Positions 1 through 11,900 of a stretch of 64,000 nucleotides of DNA are shown in pieces. The DNA comes from Oscheius onirici (lineage: Eukaryota; Nematoda; Chromadorea; Rhabditida; Rhabditidae): positions 5,518,001 through 5,582,000 of the forward strand of contig OW051471.1 in NCBI GenBank assembly GCA_932521025.1, written 5' to 3'. Within the stretch, counting starts at the first letter, position 1. Every line of letters starts with the position of its first letter. Both the position numbers and the translations under genes were made by a program. The notes under the pieces were generated by a model. It was not told the DNA's origin and did not search any database. It was given only the letters and a program-made list of their open reading frames with translations.

Positions 1-119
1 AACAATTAAAAGCAACTTGCAGAATGTACTGCCGTCAAAAAAACGACAATAACCATTTTGTCTCATTTGTAATTGACAGCACGAAAAACAAAATTTTATG
101 GACTAAAAACTCACAAAAT

Positions 120-664
120 TCATATAACATTGTCTAAACTGTCAGTTGTGATCTCCATGTCCGCCGAAATTCTGCCAATCGGGCCGGCTGTAAGTCTTCT
201 GATTGTAGTTGTTTCGGGCCTGAATCGAAAAACGTGAAAAGGTGGATGAGCCCAACTGACAGTATTCATCTGGCTATGCTGATTGTATTTCAAGTCCGGA
301 CGATTTTCTTGCAGATTCGAATTTCCACTTGGATTATAAGGCACTAATTTCACTGGCTGTAATCGAATAAACAAATTCAAATGCAATCACACAAACCTTT
401 GACTGTATTTTACCTCTGTCAGAGTTGAGAGTAGCAGTGTAACCATTTTTCAAGAAGAAGAAACGATCATTCAGGGTCAGCTAAACATAATTTTATGGAG
501 GAAGAAACAAAAAAACCAACCCTGAAGCCGGGATTGTTATTATTCGCCGCTTTTTTAAGGACAAAGATCTTGTCGTCGATAGTTTTCTGCCATTTATCGG
601 TTTCAATCATATTTGCTTCTATATCTTTGAAGCGCACAACATCGAGGGGAGATTGGGCGGCCAT
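120..664 (-). CDS. Small protein of unknown function, three exons
   Basis: I do not recognise this protein. Three exons join cleanly on the minus strand: 664-521 (48 codons from an ATG at 664-662), 480-397 (28 codons) and 356-120 (78 codons plus TGA). Both introns are about 40 nt, have GT donors and TTTAG/TACAG acceptors, and fall in phase 0, which argues that the model is real. The 154-residue product has no signal peptide or membrane segment. The first 50 residues are polar and probably helical; a phenylalanine-rich stretch (RFFFLKNG) follows, then an Asn/Pro-rich, probably disordered C-terminal half. An AG/GTAAAA donor inside exon 2 would look stronger, but it leads to a stop, so I did not use it. 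Low sequence complexity is not the explanation, since codons look ordinary. It may be a lineage-restricted or fast-evolving structural protein. Confidence 0.5.
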
Positions 665-936
665 CTGAAAAAAAAGTCTATACTTGGTAGGATAAAAGGT
701 TATTTGGAAAAAGAGGGTCAAGGACTTCATGTAGAAAAAATTTCTTAAAAATTATTTTTTCTACATAGTCCCGAAACAGATAACCAAAACAACTAAAATT
801 TATTTTGAAGCAAAGTTTCGTGCCAATACTGGGGGAGCAGAAATCGTTATGGGCCCAAATATGAATCTGGCCTGTCATTTTTGGAGGGAAGGCACAAACC
901 TTGCGCAAGCGAAAGATTCAAGCAAGAACTGGAAGT

Positions 937-1350
937 GGTAATACTATAGCAGGCACCCCCTCCCTTCAAATATTTTGGCGCGCAATGATTGAAATCGGGA
1001 TTTTCATCACTTTTCCGTTATTTTTTCACGTTCTAGATGTGTTTATCGAACTCGGCGTCAAATATAACCCCCAGGATGCCGAAATACTTGAAAAATTAGG
1101 CGAAATACTTCAGAAAAAAGCAACATCGCTCACATAATGCACCCCCCCCCCGAGAGTTTCTCCAGATTTTTCACAATTTTATTCGATTACACACTCGCCC
1201 TAAGGGTAGTTTTTGATGCTGAGTTCGATAAAAGCAGCTAGAACACGAAATAATACTGGTAAAATGGTGAAAAACCCGAATTTAGGCAAGTTATGACTTG
1301 CGCGCCAAAATATTTGAATGAAGGGGGGGGGTGCCTGCTATAGTATTACC
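937..1350. mobile_element. hAT-like MITE with 8-bp target duplication
   Basis: This is a 414-bp element with terminal inverted repeats of about 48 bp. It begins GGTAATACTATAGCAGGCAC and ends with the complement, and the inner part of each repeat carries TTTTGGCGCGCAA. It is flanked on both sides by CTGGAAGT (929-936 and 1351-1358), an exact 8-bp target-site duplication, which is the hAT signature. No transposase reading frame is present, so it is non-autonomous. It carries C- and G-runs next to the ends. Confidence 0.85.
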
Positions 1351-1358
1351 CTGGAAGT

Positions 1359-4189
1359 CAATAGTTCCGCATTTTAACAGACTTGCCTTATTTCAGAACA
1401 GTTTCTCTACATCTCCGCTCAATTGTTTAGATTGTTGTTATAATGGTTGGAAATTGATCCGTGAGTCGAGGTTTACAGCGCGTGAACACCCAGTGATCCC
1501 CTCACGTAATGAGCCGCCATCTACACCTCGTCTTTCCTGTTTACTACTACTTCTTTCCGTTCGGTAGGATCGGATTGACCCGGCGGATGTTTGGTCTGTT
1601 GCAATAAGTAAACATATTGCGTCCAACCCATCTCTTCTCTACTCGCTATCTATCAACTCAATACCTAAGGATAAATTATCCTTTTCGGCTCTTTACTTCC
1701 ATTTCCAGCGGCAGCTGGATCTCGACCCCAGTACGATTATCCTAGCTTGATTGGCTGAAATCAGGAATTTCTGGAGGGACACCTGCTCCACTATGCCAAG
1801 TCTTGTATCTGCCGAAGCCATCTGCCAATTAAGGGTGACAGGTCGTTTTCGTGTGTCAAAAAACCTTTTCGGGTCCAAGAGGCGGCCTTCTTTTAGTCAC
1901 TTTCAACACGCTTAATTACTCATCTGCTATTACTGTAGTTTTTCTCTTCTTCCCAAACATTTTCTAAAGAATCTAATCAAGCGTCTTCACGACTATCAAT
2001 CTCCCTTTTGGGGTCATAAAAAGATGAGCCCCAGTCGACCCAGGGCTGTTTACTCGTGTCTGCCACCTGCATTCCCAGTGTCTAATCTGTCTAATTGTGT
2101 CCCCCATCATCCTTGTTGTAAATCAGCCAACTATCTTTCCATCTCTTTCTGCCAATTTGTGGATGCAATGTGTGAACGCTTATTGCTTTACGTCGGCTGC
2201 ATATGAGCCCTCTATTTCGGGTTCTCCGTAATTCTGTTCTGCCAATTGCCCCCGAGTCGCAAGAACGTTCTCTCCTGACTCTTGACACTCTCTTACGAAA
2301 TTTATGCAAAATATTTTCTCCGACATCTCAAAGAAAAGTTGATTCATCCGAGTCTCTTTCAACCTATAGAATCTTCGAAAACAAAAAGATCTTTTCATCC
2401 ATTTCTCTTTGATTCCCCGCTCAGTTCAAACTCGGTCTTCCCATCTCTCCAAACGACCTTTCCCAGAATAATCCCATCAAACGACCATCTCTCTACGTTT
2501 TTCTCATTGAATAATTAACCAAAATATCACTATTGATGAGCCTCCTGTTCGAAAGAAATCATGGACTGGTGACCCGTACCTATCGACGGCGGATTGCGCA
2601 AGCGTGCCAAGGGCCGTGTTTGGTCTCTTTCTGCCGTCAACAGATGGCTCCCGCCCCATCCTCAATTAACCACTTAAGGCTCTTCCATTCAGTTTTCCAA
2701 TGTTCAAAGGACTGTACAAAGTATGCCTCGTCCAACCAAAAATGCCTCTCACTGGTGTCTCTTCTGTCGGCGTGCTCTCTCCCGTCTTGACTCACAAAGC
2801 CTTATCACAGTCTGTTTGCACGAATACAAGCCTGATGCTTGTCCTTTCTTCGAGTTCCGGTGGCCGTTTAAGTCGTTCTCGCCAGACTCACCTTTCCTCT
2901 CTAAACATCCGTTTCTGATTAACTGATTTTTACATTTCTAAACATTCTGACTCATATGAACAGTCTAGCCTTTTTCTCCTCCGTAATCTACAAAAAGACG
3001 TGTCATAAGTCATCCATAATGACAGTCAGAGGTGTTTCTTTTCTTCTCCTCTGGTCGAAATGATTAAAAAGACGATAAGACTCCTCTGGGGGCGTTCGTC
3101 CTTTGTCACAACCTTTTATTGTTTACCACACGGCTTCTGAATCAGCCACCCATCTCTTATTTTTTGTCTATTTTCCATGTCCTTTCACACCCCTGTCACA
3201 TCCAATCTGCCTCCGGGCATATCCCGAGAGAGAAACAGTCCACACGTGCCGCCGTTGTCGATAGCTATCGGTCCTAATTACCATATTTTACTGTGCTAAT
3301 CTGGGACCGATGAGACGCAATTAATATTTGTTCTGGATTGATTAGGCATTCTTTCTGTTTTTCCCTCGAGTCGTCCTTTAATTGATATTCTCCGGCGCCA
3401 TATCAAAGGCTAGATATCCCTCCAGGGACCTCTCGGATAGATGGTCCCCCGATTTGGTCAAGAGCTTTCTTGACAACTGAAGATAAACAGCTTCCTGCTG
3501 TCGACAATAACATTTTCCCTTATTAATCAGTTGTGATTAGTCACAAGTCTGCACTATTTTGGTCGCTCTCTCGCCCACATGCGGCCAGTTTGGTCTATTA
3601 CTGCCCTTCGGCCAAATAGAGGGTCATCAAAGGGATCCGGGTAATGTAGTAGAAGCCAGCCGACTGGGAACTGTAATTAGGAATGACCAGCCGACTGACA
3701 GCACTGACCTCGCTTTTTGGCACTTTTTCCGGTCTGTCGCCCTCCTCTTCCTCCTCACTGATCAGCTACCAGTTCATACAGTTCCAAACGCGACGCCTCA
3801 CAACCGGTCAAGCCCGCAAAAAGAGCATTACAACTGTGATCCGATTGCGAACACCGTAGAACTCCGGAAAGGGAGCTCGGGTCGAGGACAACCTTTACGA
3901 CCATCCGAACCCTCAATAACTCTCATAAATTGTGTTCCATAAAACGGCTGTCATCTATGCCCATACGCCCCTTCAGACATGTTTACAAAAATCTCTCTTT
4001 TTAGCGAAAATCGTGTGGACCATAGCGGAGAGGAAGCGCGTGGCCACGCCCTCTCTCCATACGGAACGAGGTCTAGCCTCTTTTGTGCCACAATCTGTTC
4101 GCTCTCTCGCCTCTCACCCACTAATTACCAGTCTTAGCACTTGTAACTCTCTTTATCGCCTTTTTTCTTTCTAAATACTTTCATTTCAG
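1359..4189. other. Gene-free 5' flank of dystroglycan
   Basis: I see no convincing coding exon in these 2.8 kb; short open frames lack splice partners and recognisable domains. The plus strand is rich in pyrimidines (CTCT/TTCC runs) from about 1950 onward. At 3240-3560 there are several TAAT/ATTA cores, a CACGTG E-box and a CGATAGCTATCG palindrome, which would fit a cis-regulatory region for the gene starting at 4190. That role is inference. Confidence 0.4.
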
Positions 4190-6893
4190 ATGTGGTGGCT
4201 TCTGCTGCTACCCATCTCTCTTGCCGTCCCAGTGCAGAATCTCTCCGTTGGACAAATACTGAATGTGACGCTTATTCCTGGGACGAAAGTCGCAGTTCCC
4301 ATGGAAAATGGTCTTCCCGGCTGGCTGTACGTCTGGAATGATCAGCTCCTCGGAATTCCGACTGCAAAAGAAGTTGGTCCTCTCACTCTCAAGGTACCAT
4401 TTTAATAAGTTTTCTGTAGGATTCGTATTTTTAGTTGACAAGTCCAGGAAAATCAGAAATAACTTTGAAACTTCGAGTATCTGAGGATGAATCGAATCCC
4501 TGCGGAACACAAGACACTACCTGGGTGGAAGTTGTTTACAAAATGACCAACAACAAAGTTGAAGATCGAGTGGAAGCTGCTCGGAAAATGGCCGAAACAC
4601 TCGGAGTTGGAATCGATACCATCAGGGTCTGTTTTGCCACTCCACTTTAACATGATTAATTCTGACCAATTGAACCACTCCCTTTTACAGGTTTTGGACT
4701 TTGACTACTCTCGTACCTTCCGCGCCGTCGAGAACATCGCTCCCGTTCAAGCTGGATCTTTCGCCGTCATCAAGGTTCGTACTCTATCCGTCGGGACCAT
4801 GTCCTCCGGTGCCAGCCATCATGTGTCACTCATGTCATCGTCCGAATCATAATAAACAAAGACTTTTCAGCCTCACTGTGACGGTGACTCAGAGGCTATG
4901 GACCTGGCCACTGATGACATGGACAAGTTGCTCGACGAGGAAGAGGAGGGAGACAACTTGGTCGAAGTCACGGTACGAATCAATGTTTTTTGTTTATATC
5001 TAAACTTCACAGGTAACCCAGGGAAAAGTTCTGACTCGAAAGCAACGTGGACAGGGCGAAGACGTCTTCTCTGGCATGGACTTCCACACAAATGAGCCAG
5101 AGTCTGTCACGAAGCCTTCAGCCAAGACGACCACTCAGAGAACGACTCGTCAAAGTCCCGATAATCCGCCCGTTCGTCTCAACTCGCTCTCTGGATTCAC
5201 TTGCATCGCGTAAGTTATGCCCTTCCCTTGAACCGGTTGTGGCTTTTCCCAAGTGAGATCACCTTGAATCAATGCATACATTACGACTAGTCTGTGGACT
5301 CGATTACCACCTGCTGGCGCATTGTGTCCTGCTCTGTGTGTCGTAAACGTCAAGCAGTCTTTCTGGTTGTCTGACAGCCATCTGGTGAGCAATGCCTTTT
5401 GCGTCGGCCGACTCCAGAGTCTCTACCGGCTGTTCCAATTTGCGATGCGCATTATACGCAGGCGTTCCATAGCAGATTAAGACTGTATGTTGAGGGAGGA
5501 GTGCATCTGCCGCTCATCAATTAAAGAATGTCGCATGAAATACGAGGATGGCAATCACGCGTGCGTCATGATCCCAGCTCCATAGCCTATACAGCCGATT
5601 GTCGCCAATTTAGCCAGCTGGACAATATGTTTGTAATAAGATGATTTCAGTGGTGTCCTCTGCGATTCTCTCGTCCCGGAACAAACATTCAAGGATGCGG
5701 AAGAAGGGGACACGTACAAGTTACAGTTGACTGTCACTCTTCTGGACGAGGGAGAGAACTTCCTTTTCTATAAGGATCACAAGTTGCAAGGAGTTCCTTT
5801 GAAGGCTGGAGAGTACCAGTTCCGATTGGATGCTCGAGACAGACGAGGACAGGTACTCTTTTCTCTCCGATCTCTTTCACAACAATCTGTTCAGATGGCC
5901 AGTGCTCCTTTCTCTGTGTCGGTCAAGCCGTCTTCGGCTCACAACCACGTCGTCACTTTCCATCTGGATCTCCCCAAAAACTCGAACATGGAGACCAACC
6001 CAGAAATGCTGACTGATTTCGTTCGCCAGTTGACTCAAGTCACCAAGAGCAAACCCGACTCGGTGACCATTAGAGACATCACCAAGGTAGGAGACAAGAC
6101 TATCGTTTCATGGAGCAACAACAGTTTGCCTTACAAGGTATTTTTGTTGTTAGACTTTCAAAACATTGAAGCTGCAGACTTGTTCCGAGAAAGGTATCGA
6201 GGCGATGATGGCTCCAATGCTCACCAAAAGAAGAAGTATGATGAACCGTCAGATCGAAGTGCTGATGACTGCCCGTTTCAACTTGAGAAAAGTGGAGTAT
6301 ACTCTTCTTGGGAACTGTCTCAAGGAAACTGTATGTACCTAGTCAGACTCATTTTAAAAATTCATTTAGGATCTTGGAACTACAATGCCTACTGTTGAGG
6401 CTGCCACTGAAGGAGCTGTCCCTTGGATTCCTATCCTCGTGACTGCTCTTGTGGTCGTAATGATTGTCATTTGCTGTTTGGTAATGTGCACGAAGAAGAA
6501 CAAGAAGAAGGTTTGTGAGAACTGACACCTGCTCCCGATCGATCACTGTAATCGGCACCTGGAGAGGTCGTTGCGCAAAAGATACAGCTGCCTTTACTTA
6601 CGAGCCATCTGCATTCTCATGAGCATCTTAAGGGAACCAAATCGTCGGAGTATGTTGGAAAAGGGCTGCCGGTTGTCTTCCCGGAAGAAGTGCCTGACGA
6701 TATGGAACTGACCAATGCTCACACTCCGATGCTCACCAAGGAAGAACGTCCTCCTCTCAAAGTCTCTAGTACTCACGAGAATCCGCTCTACAAGCCTCCT
6801 CCTCCTCTTGTCGCTTCCTCTCCTCGTGTCGGATCTGCCACTGGTTACCTTCCTCCCACACAGAGATTGCCTCCTGCATACGTCCCTCCTTAG
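4190..6893 (+). CDS. DAG1: Dystroglycan (laminin receptor core protein)
   Basis: Ten exons encode about 607 residues. A signal peptide (MWWLLLLPISLAVP) is followed by Ig/cadherin-like and SEA-like dystroglycan domains, a short Thr-rich linker, the beta-subunit ectodomain (NNSLPYKTC... and a second Cys in LLGNC), one transmembrane helix (about residues 465-485), a basic KKNKKK stop-transfer, and a Pro-rich tail ending PPAYVPP. That PPxY terminus is the dystrophin WW/EF-hand docking motif of the family. Exons: 4190-4393, 4435-4626, 4691-4774, 4871-4972, 5013-5209, 5651-5852, 5895-6137, 6178-6330, 6370-6510, 6588-6893. The protein is shorter than vertebrate dystroglycan because there is no long mucin domain and little of the N-terminal alpha module, as in C. 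elegans DGN-1. The 441-nt intron 5210-5650 is unusually long here. The protein should link laminin outside the cell to dystrophin and actin inside. Confidence 0.93.
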
Positions 6894-7076
6894 TATTTTC
6901 TACTGTTTTACGGATTTCCCCCTCTCTCAGGGACCATCTTTCCCGCAAAATTTCGGGTATTCTTGTCTCTGCTCTCCCCAAATTATCTTCCCCTTGATCT
7001 ATCCCATCCCGTGTTCCTTTCAACAGTCTTCTGTTGACTATTTATCACTTATTGAGCAGAGACTTTATGTTTTGTA

Positions 7077-7082
7077 AATAAA
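7077..7082 (+). terminator. AATAAA polyadenylation signal of dystroglycan
   Basis: AATAAA lies about 185 nt after the dystroglycan stop and just before the next gene's promoter region. Confidence 0.6.
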
Positions 7083-7201
7083 CAAAGTTTGAGCCTCCCA
7101 CGCCTGAAATGACAAAAGAGAGCTCTTCTGACGTGAACTCTTATCTTCTTCGCTTATCGTCGTAGTTCAAAAGCTCGTGATCATTCTTCTGGAAAGGAGT
7201 C

Positions 7202-8895
7202 ATGCTGTTTCTTGCTCTTCTCATTTCCTTCGTTGGAGCCGACCTGACGTGTCCTTGTGGCTATAGTCAGGGATTCAACAATGTGTGTTATAAGGTTTCT
7301 ACTCATTCTACTGTAGCAGATACGACGAGTTCAGATTTATCCAGACTCTTATAGTCGTCCTGAGGCATACAGCCTTTGTACATCAGACGGAGCAACTCTT
7401 GTAGAATTTTCCAATGCCTTTGTCGGTTGTCTTTTGCTGTACCTAACAAATTTGTATTCAGTCATCGACTTTCGTTAAGAATATGACTTCGGAACTGGAC
7501 TCTTTCTGGATTGGAACCACTTGTAAAGATTCTACAACCAGTTCCTGTCTTTATGATACTGGAAATTCTGTCTTTTACGAGGAATTTAAAGGAGGCAAGC
7601 CGGATCAAAAAAAGGGCGGACCATGCGTCATGTTTCATCCCAAGATTCCCAATTCCTGGACAAGTGAGCGATGTTACCAAAGAGCGGCAGTAGTATGTCA
7701 ATTTAATGGAATCTCTGCTGGTTAGTTTTTTTCTACAAAGACGTTGTAAATGGCCATAAATCCCCTGAGGTCTTATCTTTCGATTTGCAGCCATTCAGTG
7801 TCCAACCGGATACAGCGTTTTTGCCGGTGGTTATTGTTATAAAGCTATTGAGGAAGCTGATCAAGCTTCTCAGGAAGCTGTTTGTTCGGGCGATGGAGGT
7901 CATTTGGTTTCAATTCATTCTACGGGGGTACTGCTGAATATTTATAGTTACACAACTTACAGGAAAACACTTATGTGTCTGATCTAGTAACGACATTCCG
8001 GCCATCAGCTACCTCATTCCGAATAGGCATGACTGTCGATAGTCGTAATTCAGACCATTGGCTCGACGGAACCAAGGTCGATTACAAACATTTCTCGTCA
8101 ACTAGTGGAACAGCTTCCTGTGTCCAGAGCAGCTTGAACCATTCACCGGATGGTCTAACTTGGAGTCGAGCCGACTGTGGAAACACCGTCGTTGCTGTTT
8201 GCAAACATAGTTAGATAACAAGTTTCCTGTTTACATGTGCTTTTAGCTGGCACAAAGGGTACGGTTTCTTATCCCCTAGAATGTCCTACAACAACAACAC
8301 CGTCGACTACTACATCAATAACAACGACCACGACCACTACAGCATCGACCACCACTACCACAACAACTTCGAAACCAATAACAACTACTAAGACAATGAC
8401 AACTACTCCGAAAGCCACAACAACAAAAGAAGGTATCTCGGATATAGGTTCACTTAAACTCATTAACAGTAGAGCTAACGTCTGGATGCAATGAGGGACT
8501 TCTGGTCGGAGAAGGCGAAATCTGGACCAGGTACTATCCTATGGACTACAGGAACAATGAGTATTGTCTTTATTCGCTGGCAGCCTCTTCCGACGGAAAA
8601 AAGTTCTCTTAAAAGAATAAAATTTAAACCAGACTTTCAGGATTGAGCTGAAGTTTGAAGACTTTGATACAGAGAATGTGTATGACACCGTGAGTACGTT
8701 CGATGGTCCCGATATCCAATCGCCTCTAATTTCAAAGTAGGTCTGAAGCAATCACATAACCAAAATTCGAAAAGGTTGAGCGGAAGAAAAGTTCCATTTG
8801 TGCTGAACTCGACTGGAAACCGACTGACCGTTCTTTTTCAAAGTGATCCAGCCAACAGATTCAGAGGATTCCGAGCAGTCTTTAGAACTATTTGA
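7202..8895 (+). CDS. Secreted C-type lectin with two CTLDs and a CUB domain
   Basis: Nine exons give a secreted protein. It has a signal peptide (MLFLALLISFVGA), a first C-type lectin domain starting CPCGYSQGFNNVCYK, a second starting CPTGYSVFAGGYCYK and ending AVCKHT, a Thr-rich (TTTT/TTK) mucin-like linker of about 45 residues, and a C-terminal CUB domain (GCNEGLLVGEGEIW... NRFRGFRAVFRTI) ending at TGA 8893-8895. Exons start at 7202, 7335, 7462, 7791, 7963, 8247, 8470, 8641 and 8775; all introns are 35-70 nt and phases agree. CTLD plus CUB with a Thr linker is a common nematode CLEC layout; these proteins are often intestinal or cuticular and some respond to microbes. I do not see clear EPN/QPD plus WND calcium-binding sites, so sugar binding is uncertain. 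Confidence 0.88.
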
Positions 8896-8898
8896 GCC

Positions 8899-8904
8899 AA
8901 TAAA
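8899..8904 (+). terminator. AATAAA polyadenylation signal of the CTLD-CUB gene
   Basis: AATAAA begins four bases after the TGA, so the 3' UTR must be very short. Only about 85 bases separate it from the start of the sugar transporter. Confidence 0.6.
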
Positions 8905-8987
8905 CATTTTTCGTGTGATCCATTATCGAGCCAGCTCCAGAGTGCTGACATCTCGAGTGTAAAGTGTCATTTCCTTCGTGCTCGGTC

Positions 8988-11900
8988 ATGGACCAGTATG
9001 TTTTTTTTAACCTCCTGAACCAATTTCCAACAACAGATCTCAATGGCCAGGGAAAAACCTCGCTCTGACTGCTCTTCTGGTCTCAATAGGAGGGTCTTTC
9101 AACTTTGGCTACCAACTCTTGATCGTCAATCCAGCTCAGGATGCTTTTCTCGCCTTCCTTAACTCTTCGCTCATTTCTGAAGGCGCTCGAGTCACAAAAG
9201 AGGAACTTGATGCTACCTGGGGAGTAGTCATTTCGCTCTTTTTCTGGGGAGCCACAGCGGGGGCATTTCTGATACAAACGGTATCCGAAAAACTTGGAAG
9301 AAGACGTGGAATGGCTCTCTCATTCTTCTGTCAATCAATGTCGATGGGTCTGGCAGTCATCTCTTACTTTGTAAGATCTTGTAAAGCAGTTTTAAAGGGT
9401 CAGTCGCGGCCCCCCTAGCGTGATTCTAAGGCCAAACGCTGTACCAGGAGTGGTATGTGGGGCCACCGTCCGATCTGGCATGTCACTGCATGTTGGTCAT
9501 GGTTAGTACCTGGGCACGGGTTCGAATCCTTTAAAGTAAGAAGTCTTTTCCTTTATTTGTTTTTGCAGAAAACGTTTTTCCAAAGTTGAATAACTCCTTT
9601 TTTATGTTTTGCAACCCAAAACAGACTTTTTCACTATCGCGCGGATGACCCGTGTGCCCTCAACCGTTCCTATTATGTTCAAAAAAGTTTATTCGGATTC
9701 AGAATCAGATTCTAGATATTCTTCCACATCCGACCAGTTGTACCCTTTGGATAGCCTTATCCTTATCATCTCCACTTTCCACTATGCTGACCCATATGTG
9801 TTTCAGAATGTGATCCTAGAAACCTTTGAGCTCTGCGTTCCTTTTGAGATTGACGATCTAAAAAGATTGTGACGGTCTAAAAGAATTCCAAACTTACGGA
9901 TCTATTGTTCTTGGTGAAGTTCCTGACAGTGTGCCAGAGATCGATAGTGGCTTCGATTTCTGGGAAGTATTTTGAAAGCATGCTCAGAACGGACGCGTTC
10001 TTATCCGTTGTAATTTTAGCTATAAGGTACTTGGTCCTCTCCGTCTGAAGCATCAGTCGACCTAATATTTTCTTCAAACAGGCGACTTCCATTCTTGACG
10101 ATTTTCCTGAAGAGTTTAACTCACTGTAGTTGCCTAGACCCTACTATCAGTTTCGTCCTTTTTCATGATATGGTAATCCATTATAAGTTTCTTCTTCGTA
10201 TCCTGGACAGCGTATCGTCCGATTGTTGCCGTAAAGCCTGGACTGTCGTATTGACAGTCGCCGGCCAAGTGAAGTTTGGCTGTCTAGGTACCTTTGAAAA
10301 CATTCTACACATACCCCATAGAAAGCCAACGAATGTTTCCATTCCGAGCAGATGAGTTTTTCGAATCTGTCTTTAGCATCGGCATAAAAGCTTTGAATGG
10401 CCGGGTAAACCCAAGTTTTAACAAACTTGTAGTATCTGCTTCTATGGGGGATTCCCAAGTCGATTATCCGCGCCATCTCCGTTATTCGCTAAAATGTTGT
10501 TTGAAGACTATGATACGGAATAATTTAGTCCAGCCATAAACACCGCTGTCATCAACATCAGGTTGCCGGAATACATACTATCGAATCCACGTGCTGGCGG
10601 TGTTGAAGTCCATTTGTGAGGCCGTTCGTAGCCGGTTGGGTGACAGGAGACACAAAACCGTGAGACCGTGGTTCCTTCTTGATCAACTACAGCCTTGTAT
10701 ATTGTGTCTCCACTAGCACATTCTAAAGAATAATGAAATGTACCATGAAAAACGTACTCCTTTGCTGTTCGAGTAGTTCTTGTATCGATTTTCTTGGAAG
10801 TAGGAATAAGTCAGCTTTAGAGTTCCAGTTTATGCTCCATTCCTACAAAACATCCGACTGCAGGAGAGAATAAACAACTCTTATCTTATCCAATACTGAC
10901 TGTTCTTCTTGCTTCTTCTCCTTGGCTCTCTCACGGTATCTTTTCGCTCTCTCAGCATCCAGCTTACGTTTCCTCTCATCTTTGTCTCTCTCCATTTCCC
11001 CAGACTGTTCCTCATCCATTGATGACAGAGTAGCGAGTGGTAATCGTCAGAAGCAAAGTAGAAATATGCAGATGCTCGCTGACCCACAGATAGGTGTGGC
11101 TTGCTATCGATTGGAACGGTTGAGGGCACACGGGTCATCCGCGCGGTAGTGAAAAAGTCTGTTTTGGGTTGTAAAACATAAAAGGGAGTTATTCAACTTT
11201 GGAAAAACGTTTCCTGCAAAAACAAATAAAGCAAAAGACTTTTTACGTTAAAGGATTCGAACCCGTGCCCAGGTACTAACCACGATCAACATTCAGTGAC
11301 TTGCCAGATCGGACGGTGGCACCGGTACAGCGTTTGGCTTGAGCGTCACGCTGGGGGGCAGGGGCGACTGGCCCTTTAAGAAAGAGATTATCAGAAAAAT
11401 GCCTGGAAGATGTACGCCATCTCTCGTTGTCTCCTCGGAGCAACGATATCCATTTCTCTTGGCATCGCTCCGCTGTTCATTACAGAGTGCAGGTAGTTTT
11501 TCCTAAATATTCAAAACTTTATATTAGCCCAACAAGATGCAGAGGAGTAATTTCTCTGGCAACTGGAATCGTTATGCAGCTCGCTCTGACTGTCGGATCT
11601 ATAATTTCTATGCCCCAGCTTTGGGGTACGACAGATTCCTGGTGGAAGATGTATGCTGTCGAAGGTCTTCTCACTTTTCTCGTCTCCGTTCTGTGTCTTT
11701 TCATTCACGACAGTCCCAGGTATATACTTTAAGAAATTTTAAGCTGTTTTGCAGTTACTTGGCTTACATCAAAGAAGACGAAGCAGCTAGGAAGGCATTC
11801 ATTTTCTATCATGGGGTTGATGGTAAGACTTCTTTTTACTTTGCTAGCAGGAAATTATAGAAAAAACTGCAGACGAGCAACTAGACGAACTTCGCCAGAA

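Larger units (their letters stand above)
9396..11375 (-). mobile_element. Kolobok-like DNA transposon with a decayed transposase
   Basis: A 1,980-bp element sits in intron 2 of the sugar transporter. Its target duplication is TTAA (9392-9395 and 11376-11379). Its ends are AGGGTCAGTCGC and the complement of AGGGCCAGTCGC, and its inverted repeats run about 270 bp (to about 9669 and from about 11113). Inside, the minus strand has transposase remnants: QYDSPGF (near 10240) and, further on (9877-10092), TDKNASVLSMLSKYFPEIEA followed by a DLWHTVRNFTKN segment. These match the GDG-YDSPGF and TDR...FDxWH motifs I associate with Kolobok-type (THAP-linked) transposases. Stops and frame changes between them show that the enzyme is dead. 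Both TIRs also hold a tRNA-like module. Confidence 0.82.

Noticed and set aside
901..1137. 78-codon open frame on the plus strand
   Set aside because: It runs through a MITE terminal repeat and has no splice partner or homology.
6138..6171. Dystroglycan exon starting at 6154 or 6172
   Set aside because: The first gives a 16-nt intron; the AG at 6177 gives a 40-nt intron and YKTC, matching the conserved cysteine.
8269..8463. Val-rich frame on the minus strand
   Set aside because: It is the complement of the Thr-rich linker (ACA/ACT codons) of the lectin-CUB protein.
9371..11394. Sugar transporter as a pseudogene because of the transposon
   Set aside because: The insertion is inside an intron, and the flanking exons keep phase and conserved motifs (SYF/KNAWKMYAISRC).
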